Shown here in pieces: positions 10,501-19,300 of a stretch of DNA of 20,271 nucleotides; within the stretch, counting starts at the first letter, position 1; the number at the start of each line of letters is the position of its first letter. Origin of the DNA: Folioceros fuciformis (Eukaryota > Anthocerotophyta > Anthocerotopsida > Anthocerotales); the NCBI GenBank assembly GCA_049999805.1, contig JBNGIO010006207.1, positions 37,564-57,834 on the forward strand. Reading direction: 5' to 3'. The notes below the pieces were generated by a model, which saw nothing but the letters and a program-made list of their open reading frames with translations, ran no database searches and had not been told where the DNA came from. A program made the translations under genes and the position numbers.

Positions 10501-11206
10501 TCCAACTTCACCAAGCTACAGTCCAACATCACCTGGCTACAGTCCTGCTTCCCCCGTCTACTCTCCAAGCAGTCCCAGATATTCGCCTTCAAGCCCAGCG
10601 TATAGTCCCACGTCACCAAGTTACAGGTAATGTATCGCCAAGCAGCATTGTTAAGTGGTTGTTTATCACATGTGGAATCGTCACGGTAATCCAGTAAGCT
10701 CCGTGGGTCACGTGCTGAATATTATGTTACTGTGTGCAGTCCGACGTCTCCATCATATTCTCCAACATCTCCCTCTTACTCACCCACCAGCCCTTCTTAC
10801 AGCCCGGCTGCTCCATCTCTGACCCCTACCAGGTATGCGCACCTTCGGATTTACTTTCACTTTTGCTTTGTGCTTCTGCTCTCCGTTTAAGGCATGTCCT
10901 GTGTGATCGTTGTAAGCGGGAAACCTTTCTTTTGTGCAGTCCCTCGTACTCGCCATCCACACTTGGTTACAGCCCGACAGCGCAACATCCGTACAGGTAT
11001 TACTCAGGGTTCACACAGTTTTCAGCTTGAATGTGCGGTTCTTTGTGTGCTCTGTCAAGATAACGTGAATTTCTAACTTCTGTCTCGTTGGAAATTACAG
11101 CCCTACTACGGGAGGATACTCACCGTCAACCCCAAATTCTGGATATTCACCATCCTCTAATCAGTTCACACCGACGTATGGAAAAGATGACAAGGCCAAT
11201 CCCTGA
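4578..11206 (+). CDS. NRPB1: RNA polymerase II largest subunit (RPB1), 13 exons
   Basis: This is the catalytic subunit of nuclear RNA polymerase II, which makes mRNA. Exons are 4578-4661, 4786-5049, 5139-5444, 5529-5687, 5797-5958, 6067-6287, 6361-6838, 6916-7202, 7316-7574, 7664-10626, 10740-10832, 10940-10996 and 11101-11206. All junctions are GT-AG and in phase, giving 1,812 residues against about 1,840 in Arabidopsis. The start [10 protein letters not shown] matches plant RPB1. Zinc-binding clamp residues (CETC, then [10 protein letters not shown]) are in exon 2. The metal-binding NADFDGD is at residues 494-500, with aspartates 496, 498 and 500. The bridge-helix/trigger-loop region ([20 protein letters not shown]) is in exon 10. 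From residue 1543 the protein is the YSPTSPS heptad domain, ending in a degenerate tail and an acidic/basic KDDKANP end. Exon 10 is 2,963 nt without an intron, while the other introns average about 100 nt. Nothing indicates a pseudogene. Confidence 0.97.
10070..11203 (+). repeat. C-terminal domain heptad array of RPB1
   Basis: The array encodes about 30 consecutive heptads of the YSPTSPS type (26 in exon 10, the rest continuing through exon 11), then a degenerate tail of spaced YSP units. This domain is the phosphorylation platform that recruits capping, splicing and 3'-end factors. Position 7 varies among S, G, A and T, with V once and R twice (heptads at 10259 and 10559); no lysine occurs there. 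A two-residue YS insertion at 10469-10474 shifts the register between heptads 19 and 20. The array is cut by three introns (10627-10739, 10833-10939, 10997-11100), each inside a serine codon split AG|Y. Confidence 0.95.
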
Positions 11207-11739
11207 GCTTTCTTCTAGAGAAGGGCTGGTTGGTTCGCGATTTTGTACCATATGATTATAGTGCTTCTGCGAGCTCCATAGAGGCTCTGAAAGTGCCGTT
11301 GTCGGGCAATGGTACTCATCTCTTGTCATCGGCGACAAGAATTGAGTTAGAATGTAAAAAATGGTGGCAGGTGTGGCTAGATTTTTTTTAAATCTCCGTC
11401 GAAGGAGTTTGTAAATTAGTTCAGGACCGCCTTCCCAACGCAGCTCTGAGCAAGCGAAGGCCGAAGGCACCATGGAGCTACGCCGTGCAAGTGGGAGACC
11501 ACTTTCTTAGATTGAGAATACTCTCAGTGGTCCTTGAGATGCTCCTAGACTAGGTCTTGACGAACTTGCTCTGCTAGCTCCTCACGAGCTCATAGCAAGC
11601 CCCTTCTCAATGAACATTTCTTCTCACTGGGCTGACAAAGTTGAACTCTCATGCAATTCTTTTTTTTAAGTTATTCCCTATAATTGTAATAAGACTTTGC
11701 GCAAACCTTGATAACCTTCCTCATTATTAACATATTTGG
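11207..11739 (+). other. 3' flank of NRPB1
   Basis: This non-coding stretch follows the NRPB1 stop codon and should include its 3' UTR and polyadenylation site. TGTAA with an A-rich run near 11351-11361 could serve as an upstream polyadenylation element, but no single site is convincing. I see no gene on either strand. Confidence 0.5.
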
Positions 11740-12010
11740 TCCTTCGTCGTATATTAACATGTTTCGTGTTCATATCTCGCATGGTTAATTTACGATCAAT
11801 GCAATCATGTATTTAATTCTATATGATATGTATGATACATAACTTAACTTCTTGCATAATAGAAGATGTGATATATATATCTGGTTTGATATTTCTATTT
11901 TTTTATAATATATAATAATATCTTTTTATCAATTATATTTATTTATAGAAAATAAATATTAAACTAATACTTTAATTATTATTTATAATTATTATTAATG
12001 TAAATAAAAA
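11740..12010. other. Strongly AT-rich intergenic block
   Basis: About 270 bp are overwhelmingly A and T, densest from about 11860 to 12010, where runs of TAATAT, TTATTAT and TATATA occur. The rest of the window is near-balanced or GC-rich. No coding frame, RNA gene or clear terminal inverted repeats are visible. It could be a matrix-attachment-like element, a degraded MITE, or simply AT-rich spacer. Confidence 0.6.
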
Positions 12011-12123
12011 ATCTGATTCACTATACCACTTGAAATTTAGGTCTTTATTCATATGGTGTACATGGCTCTTTCACCGAAGATGGGTTCCATTTGCTCAATT
12101 TGAACAGAAAAATATATATTTTA

Positions 12124-12188
12124 TTTTAGAGGCGGGCTCCCTTGGTGGAATTGACTCAAATCGAATACAGAAATGTTTTAGAGGCGGG
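12124..12188 (+). repeat. Direct repeat TTTTAGAGGCGGG, two copies 52 bp apart
   Basis: The 13-mer TTTTAGAGGCGGG occurs at 12124-12136 and again at 12176-12188. Similar GAGGCGG motifs are, as I recall, common subterminal repeats of plant CACTA transposons. However, no transposase, CACTA terminus or target-site duplication is visible nearby, so I only record the repeat. Confidence 0.55.
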
Positions 12189-12853
12189 ACCCTCAACTGG
12201 GTTCTTTCATGTGTGGTTTGCCACTTCAGGAGTCGTGTAATGTCCGCTCTCTCTCCGATGGGGGTTTTTGTAGTATCTATGTATGTACATGGGAACGTTC
12301 AGCGTTGAAGATAAGCGTGGGTCCCGAGGTATGCATCACCTCATCTTTCATTCGACACTTGGGCTCCGTGGGAGCTGGATCACCAAGTTCAGTTTCTCGT
12401 GCCCCACTGTTGTGGGCTGTCGCCACCTGATCGTGTCTGGGTCCCGGTTCAGGACACGGAAGCAGCTCCTCGCCTGACACCAATCACCGGGCCCCAACTT
12501 CCCGCTCACCGCAGCCTTCCGTCCAGGATGTGAATTTCGGCCGCTCGGTTTTTGGTGAAGTGGGCCAATAGTAGTACGCTCCTGTGCAAGTTACATTGAC
12601 AACACCCACCAGGGCTGAGAAGTTGAGCTTGACCTTGGCAACTTCGAAATGCGACTCGCGAAGTCCAGATCCAGTTCGTTATGTGTGCCCTAGCAGGTGA
12701 CATTCAAAAGAAGGGACGCGCGGAATGCGCTGGACAAGCAAGCGGCCGGTGAGGCCAGCTCAGTCCACATGATTTGAACGCTCTCCCTTTTCCGGCATCT
12801 CAGCGAGCGGACCAGCTTTGGGCGCAAGGTACATATGCCTCTCATCCCTATCC
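12189..12853. other. Intergenic stretch, no gene seen
   Basis: Short frames exist on both strands but overlap one another and have no recognisable motif. I see no RNA gene, terminal inverted repeats or promoter element that I could defend. Confidence 0.45.
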
Positions 12854-13210
12854 CCACCGGATATGGTATGGGTAATTATGAACTTCGTCACCTTGGTTAT
12901 TCCTCCCACGTCTCAAAACTGGTATAACGCATCCGGGAAAATTGACAGTCACTTGAACCTCATCCAACTAGCATTCCGTGATGCATCGTGACCATGCCCT
13001 CCATCAATCCACGAGCTCATGACCACCACCGGATATGGTATGGAGAAACAAAGAAAGTAACAATAAACTTTGTCACCTTCTTTATGCCTGGCACACCTCA
13101 AAACGGGTACAGTATAACACAGCCGGAAAAGCTGACTGTCACTCCAACCGCATCCAACGAACATTCCATGAGCACCAGGACCAGGCCCTCCATCAATCCG
13201 CGAGCTCATG
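12854..13210. repeat. Imperfect tandem duplication, about 172-189 bp unit
   Basis: The 18-mer CCACCGGATATGGTATGG at 12854 recurs exactly at 13026. Downstream landmarks recur in the same order: GTCACCTT, the CTCAAAAC/G segment, GGTA(CAG)TATAAC, GACTGTCAC or GACAGTCAC, CCTCCATCAATCC and CGAGCTCATG. The last is at 13012-13021 and 13201-13210. The second copy is longer by about 17 bp because of small insertions. Part of the landmark (GCATCAATC) appears once more just after the second copy. The unit shows no protein motif and may derive from a decayed mobile element. Confidence 0.8.
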
Positions 13211-14607
13211 CCTTGCATCAATCTCTCTCTCAAGAGCATTTGCAGACAGTGCTTCGTGCACGTTGCAACCATAGTAGGAAACCTCCGATAACAAGTCTAG
13301 CATCTCCACCGAACTCTCCATCATGCATCGCTTTGCGCTGACCGAAGTAAAGGTCAAATGTCCATACATTGAGTTGTTCATCGGCTTCAGTCCAGTCTCA
13401 TGTGGTGGCCAGATTCCACACAGTTACTCAACAGTGACGGCCGGACAAATCCACACCTGCCTGATCATGGCTACACGACTCCATTCCACTTAGTAACAAT
13501 CGGAACCTTTCGATGGCGCGGCTGCCTTTCCCGAGGCGCTGCAAGAAAACAACATGAGCGATGGGATCCGACTGTAGGTTAGGACAGCGGAAGCTGCTTT
13601 GCGACAAGATGCAATCGCGGAACCACCTCGCAACGGACGAACGAGATGCGCAGAATCACAATCTTTACCTCGGCAAGGGCAGTGTAAGCAACAGGCGCAT
13701 GCACAAGACAGGGAAAACCGATGACGGAGCGGAATATGCCGCAGGAATCCGAGAGGATCCGGACCTGGCCCCAGTCGAGCCCGTGGTGGCGGGAGCAACA
13801 CGAGTACTGAGACGTCTGTGTGAAAGAGTCGCAGTTATTTGGAATGCCCGTTCCTTTTACCGCGATAGAATCACTGAGCTCCGAGTGGCGCGCTGGCCTT
13901 CTCTGTCCTTTTCCTTTCAGCCGCGTCGCTCGCCACTCGTATTTCTGGCCTCCATCCTTTTTGGCGCCTTAGCAATCCAGTCCTGCTTGGGGCAGCGGCC
14001 GGGTGGCGGGAGTGAGCGTTCGTCGTCAGATCTGTCGCAGTAGAATGTGCGGTCACTAAATGCTGAAAGAGGCGGCCATTTTAAGCTTGCGCTGCTAGTG
14101 TCCTGGTTGCGTTCGGGTGAAAGTTTGTTGTGTCTGTTATTGAGGTTCGAATTTGTCGTTGCGGGACGGAAGGAAAGCGGGGAGCTTTCGCCTAGCTGAG
14201 GCGGGAAAGGGAGGGAAAGTTTGGAGTTTGGCTGGCATCGGGAGAGGAACAGGATAAAGTGTCCTCCTTGTTCTGAGAGGAGGCGCCTCCGCCTACCTGG
14301 TGCACCATCGTTTCCTCTGGAGGAAGCTTGTTGTGACCTGAGAGTGGTGTTACGTATTGGGATTATTTGAATGCATAGAGTGGAATAAGTAGGTAGGAGG
14401 AACAAAGGTTGAAGGTCCACTCCATCGGGTTCACATTCTACAAGCAGGCTTGCCTTGTTGCGCGACGAAGTACGGTCGTGGTCGGTTCCTGTGTTAGGTA
14501 ACTTCTCGTCGAAGTCGTGCTTTTTGTTTGGATTGACGGGCCGGAAGGGAAGGGTTCACCTGTGTGCGAGTAGATAAGGTGGAAATCTGCAGACTTTTTC
14601 TGAACTA
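13211..14607 (+). other. Upstream region and probable leader of the BT1 gene
   Basis: No protein family is recognisable. Open frames (for example + 13561-14043 and - 13917-14420) lie antisense to each other in GC-rich sequence and look like chance. The right half, from about 14040, is purine-rich on the + strand and probably holds the promoter and 5' leader of the carrier gene. A leader intron or a further upstream exon cannot be excluded. Confidence 0.45.
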
Positions 14608-14709
14608 ATGGCTGCGGATCTCAGGTTCGCGAGTCCGTGACCATGGGTACCTACAGATTGGCAGGCGCCTACGTCCAGGGACGGCTGACCCTGAGATAGG
14701 ATGAATTGA
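14608..14709 (+). promoter_or_regulatory. Three back-to-back upstream ORFs before BT1
   Basis: Three short ATG-to-stop frames follow one another with gaps of one or two bases. They are 14608-14640 (10 codons plus TGA), 14643-14699 (MGTYRLAGAYVQGRLTLR then TAG) and 14701-14709 (Met-Asn-stop). The main start is at 14802. The second upstream ORF is in the same frame as the main ORF, and its TAG is the only stop between them. If these lie in the transcript they should reduce initiation at the main ATG. That ATG has a weak -3 base (T) but a G at +4. Confidence 0.5.
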
Positions 14710-14801
14710 ATCCGAACCGTGGCTGGAGGTTGAGTATCAGTGTCGTTGCTACTGGTACTTGGACGCAGGCTCGGGCAGGAGCTTGTCGGTGGTCTGTCTT
14801 A

Positions 14802-16233
14802 ATGGCTGGATCTCGGGGCGGACCAGACAGGTCATGTTCAGTGTCGGTGGCTGGCCAGATGCATATGCAAAGGCAGTCGCTGTTGAAGGCGGAGAGAGCA
14901 GCCGTCGGTGCTCTGCCCGCTGTGGTGTCATTGACTGCCGACCCACGATTGGAGCTTGCGAGAGGGCAACTGGCTGCGACTCGCATTCTAGGGTATAAGA
15001 CACTTTGCCCCGATGTGGAGGAGGGCTATGACGAATTGGTGTCTGACGACGAGGCGCAAACGAAACTGGAGCGAAAGCAATCACAGCAGCAGAGACCGAG
15101 AAATGCCTGGAAGCGATGGCTGAGGATGAAGTTGGGAACCCCAGCTACCAAGCGGCTTATAAGCGGGGCTATAGCTGGTGCCGTGTCTCGTACAGCCGTA
15201 GCCCCTGTTGAGACCGTGAGAACGCATTTGATGGTTGGGACGGGGGCGCACTCTGCTACTGCTGTGTTCACCCAAATTGTGAACGCCGAGGGCTGGAAAG
15301 GCTTGTTTCGAGGTAACGGAGTGAACGTGATCCGGGTTGCTCCGAGCAAAGCGATTGAGGTGAGTTTGTTGTGCATCCCAATTCAGTAGGTGCTAGGGTG
15401 TGCGGGGTAGTCTCGTCCGTCCCGCAGTCGTGCAGCAATTTGAGAGCAGCGATTAAGGTTTTGTGAAGGATTCTCACCGAGAAGTTGGTCTTGTCCCCGG
15501 CAGCTTTTCGCCTACGATACTGTGAAGAATTTTCTGACTCCTAAAGACGGGGAGCCGCAAAGGATTCCAATTCCGATCTCTATCCTTGCCGGAGCATCTG
15601 CCGGTGTCTGTTCAACCCTTTGTACATATCCCCTAGAACTTCTCAAGACGCGACTGACCATTCAAGTGAGCTTCTTTCCAGAACCTAGTGTGTGCATCCA
15701 AGTGAGATAATTACCTCTTTCTTGTCTGACGTGGTTGCTTTCTGGTGGTTCAGCGAGGAGTATATGACAACATGTTCCATGCTCTAGTAAAGATCTGCGA
15801 GGAAGAAGGCTTCAAGGAGATGTACAGAGGTCTCACTCCGAGCTTGATTGGTGTAATTCCATACGCAGCGATAAATTATTGTGCTTATGACACTTTGCGA
15901 AAAACTTACAAGAGGGTCACGAAGAAGGATCAGATAGGGAACCTGGCCACTCTATGCATCGGGTCGTGCTCAGCCGCCATGGCAAGCTCTGCTACCTTCC
16001 CCCTTGAAGTGGCCAGAAAACAGATGCAGGTAGGAGCGCTCGTTGGAAGGGTCAGATACGACAATGTTCTTCACGCCTTAACAACTATTGCAAAGCAAGA
16101 AGGAGCTGCAGGGTTATACAGGGGCCTTGCTGCGAGTTGCATAAAGCTAATGCCAGCCGCTGGCATCTCGTTCATGTGCTACGAAGCCTGTAAAAGGATT
16201 CTCATCGAGGAAGAAAATGGTGATGCACAATAA
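14802..16233 (+). CDS. BT1: BT1-type adenine nucleotide carrier, three exons
   Basis: This is a mitochondrial carrier family protein of the plant Brittle1 group, which moves AMP, ADP and ATP (ADP-glucose in cereal endosperm) across plastid and/or mitochondrial inner membranes. CDS exons are 14802-15359, 15504-15665 and 15754-16233, all joined in phase 0, giving 399 residues against about 390-435 in the family. The three carrier signatures are present: PVETVR at 135-140, PLELLK at 229-234 and PLEVAR at 323-328. Each is followed by a GLFRG- or YRG-type motif (LFRGNG at 168, MYRGL at 263, LYRGL at 361). Residues 1-110 form a polar extension typical of BT1, with an acidic patch at about 71-85. 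The start at 14802 is the first in-frame ATG after a TAG at 14697-14699. It lacks the RRRMMM motif of ordinary ADP/ATP carriers. Substrate and organelle cannot be fixed from sequence. Confidence 0.93.
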
Positions 16234-16379
16234 TTACAACTTGCGGCGCCTTCCTCTTTTCACTTGGTCAAATCCTGGCCTCAAGACAACGCGTGGCAAC
16301 CATACAGGAAACGTTTCTACTCAATGTCACCCATATAATTTATGCTCTACAACCGGACATTGATCTACAAAAATTGTTG
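16234..16379. other. 146-bp gap between convergent BT1 and AGO stops
   Basis: Only 146 bp separate the BT1 stop codon (+ strand) from the Argonaute stop codon (- strand). Plant 3' UTRs are usually longer than this, so the two transcripts probably overlap tail to tail. No strong AATAAA signal is visible on either strand inside the gap. ATAATT-like AT-rich motifs near 16331-16342 are the best candidates. Confidence 0.7.
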
Positions 16380-19300
16380 TTAGCAGAAAAACATGCAGTT
16401 TTGCATACTTTCCACCAGCTTAGGCAGCTCCTGCTGTCTGCTCGCAGCTCCTCCTGCACGAGAGTGACTCCGGGAGGAGGTTTCAGAGTCCCCTCCAGTT
16501 TCCAAGTAACACCGACCGTGAGTAGCAGCCAAATGGGCGTAATAGGCTGGTGGCACTGCAGGACAAATCCCAGAAGCAGCAAAGATTAGTACATGTTTCA
16601 GGACGTTTTCAAAACTCGGTAGGTTACTAGCAGCCATTAGCAGCCGACTTGTGAGGTAAAGAACCACTCACCGACAGACACAGCGCTTGTGCACTTAGCA
16701 TAAGTGTAACATAAAGAATTGCTTAAGTTCTGGATCTCATCGGCTGTGAAATTATTCTCGTCGTACAGAACGTGGTAATGGGTGGGCCTGGTAGTTCCCT
16801 GTTCAGAGCGAGTCAATTCAGAACCAATACTGACATTTATATACACTGAAGAAAAATGTAAAAATTTGGTAACGTACAATCAGCCCTGCATGGCTACACA
16901 GGTAGAAGTCGAAGTTACGTGGATGTACCACGTCTCGATCAATGATTGTACCTAAAAAAACCAAGTAGGAATGAGAAAACGTTTGGCGGAAGTGGGAGAG
17001 AGAACGTTCCAAATAAATGCACGCAGCAAACCATTTCCTTAATGATTGCAACCCGCATGGTTCCAGTACATTACCGGGGACAACATTTCCACTTCCCTCC
17101 GGGAAGAACCGGGTATGGTGTCGTTTCTGGACGATGATCAGCGTTATCTTCGCAGTACACTGAGGTAGCGAGCTGATGGCCTGAAACAGTTCCACGCCGT
17201 TCAAGTCAGCCCCAGTAGCCCTCATCAATGGCCAAGAATCGTATCTGGGATGGTACAAGCTTAAACCTTCTTGAAAGCAGGCAGCTCCTGCATCAGAACT
17301 TGCTCGAACTGTGATTCACTCACTCCATCCCTGCATGTTAGGGCAACCCAGTTGCTTCAAGATCAGCGCTGGTCCCAGCCAAGGGGATGGCGAAGGACAC
17401 ACGAGGGAGGTACGAAACCTGAAGATGATGATTTGGCGGGGCTTCGGGTCAGGACATTCGCTCCTGTTGCAAGACTGAAAGAAGCCTACAAGGTGGTCCC
17501 TGTATGCGGATACAGGGACAATGTTTGAGGGGCAATGTTTTTACGTACAGACAGACACCACGTGCTGCAACAACGGGGGACTGACATGTACACCTACCTG
17601 ACCATGCCGCCGGGGTTGCCATTTTCTTCTTCGTACAGCCCGTCAATCATCTCGGTCCTAGAAGGCTGGGATCTGATTCTGGCTGCGTACTGGGAAATGC
17701 GTGGCCAACCCCTGGATGCTACAACCTGCACAGCCAAGAAGAGAAGACAAAGAATGCATGAGAGAGAACAGTTGCATACAAGACATGGATGAGCTGCTAT
17801 GGCAGGGGCACTTACAGCTGCGATGGAAGGTGAATCGGCATCTCCAGGTGACCCATGGGAGACATCCATGCCGAAAATGATGGTGGGAACACTGGAAACT
17901 TTTGGAATACTCTTCTTGTGCTCCAGGCTTAGAAGAGAATTGTAGCCCCCTAGCTGGAAGAAGCCAAGTCTCTCTGATCAGTTAGAAGAGGAGAGAAACG
18001 CACACTGTAATCACACACCTTGAGGATAAAGAGGTAACCACCTTGATGTTGATCTTTAAGGACAAATTGGTTAGGTACTGATCCTTCAAAGGCCTTGGGG
18101 GCACAATGCACTGCGATATGATCCCTGCTGACGTTTCAGTGATGCGCTTTATCGGAGCTGCCCAACAACAGAAGACCTTAACGGTCAGACAGTTTCTGCT
18201 GCAAACATGCAGAACAATGTTCAAGCAACCATGAACATTCATCGAGAGGTAGCACTCACCGTAAAGATCTGAGTTTTTATCCGGGAGAATGCACACAATC
18301 AAGCGGGGCTTTGTCTTGCACGAATTCTTCAGTTGCCCTATCGAATTCTCCACTCGATCTCCTGGAGCCCGGCCTTGCATGTTTGCTTTCTCGCAGATAA
18401 CTGCCATAGGATCTTGCATGTTCTGCCATCGGCAATCGGAATCAATTGCAATGACAACGCAACCAAAGCAGAATGAAACCACCAACGCGTCAAGGGACCA
18501 GATTCGTACCATTCCTTTCCTATTACAGCATTCCTTCAGCTGCATGGCGATGCCTTTGGCTTCTGCGTCACGGGTTCTTGACGAGAAACACACGACGGCC
18601 CAGTGCCCCACTTCAGCTCCCTTAATCAGATTCTGGACAGACACACCCGTGTCAATTTTAATCTTGAGCCCCAGATTCTACCTGAAAACGAACAAAAAGT
18701 TCATTGCCGCACAAACCACCTTCTGGTTATAGTTCCACCGCCCATTTCGAGGTACTTCCTCCACTTCCCTTCCAAACCGCACCTGCCACAACGAGTCCAC
18801 CCTGAGAACAGGATCACAAGCTTGCGCACACCACGCCATCTCGAAGGAAGTCTGTGTTTTTCTTACAGCTGGTGCATCCAAAACACGGCCCTGAATGACG
18901 GCCAGATCCCTATCAACTTGGATGCCAAATGTTTTCACCAGATCGTTTTTGTCGTACTCATTGCTTTGCAAAGCCTGGCACAGAATGCAGCTACATCAGC
19001 TGGCAAGAAGCAGATTCAATGCCACTTCACCACAGCCAAACCCAGGAACTGCAGTATCACCTGTTTCACAAGCTTCTTCCTGTCATCCGGCGACTGTCTG
19101 GACTGCCCGATATGGTTGGCTCTCTGGCTGCTCGTCAACGCCTTCATGTACCGCTGCCCGGGAGTGATGGAGCAAACCTATGGTAAAGCCCAACTTCAGT
19201 GCCGACAAGCACCGGAAGTACTGAACTGGATAGGAATCTTGAGTGCATGCCACCCATACCTCCAATGGGAGGTAGATGGGCTTCTTCGGGTTGCCGACGT

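Noticed and set aside
10014-10697. A 227-residue frame overlapping the heptad array
   Set aside because: It is the +1 reading of the repeated TAC AGT CCN codons, giving monotonous Leu/Pro/Thr/Val repeats. The YSPTSPS frame is the real one.
13561-14043. A 160-residue + strand frame upstream of BT1
   Set aside because: It has no recognisable motif, overlaps equally long antisense frames, and its composition fits a GC-rich leader or promoter region. No splice path to the BT1 frame was convincing.
14140-14153. GGTTCGAATTT resembling a tRNA B box
   Set aside because: No matching A box, acceptor stem or cloverleaf can be formed around it.
17982-18644. A single 220-residue minus-strand ORF as one exon of the Argonaute gene
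   Set aside because: It merges three conserved exons with the 87- and 102-nt introns between them. Removing these GT-AG segments restores normal AGO4 spacing (SDLYG then PIKRITE; CNRKGM then NMQDP).
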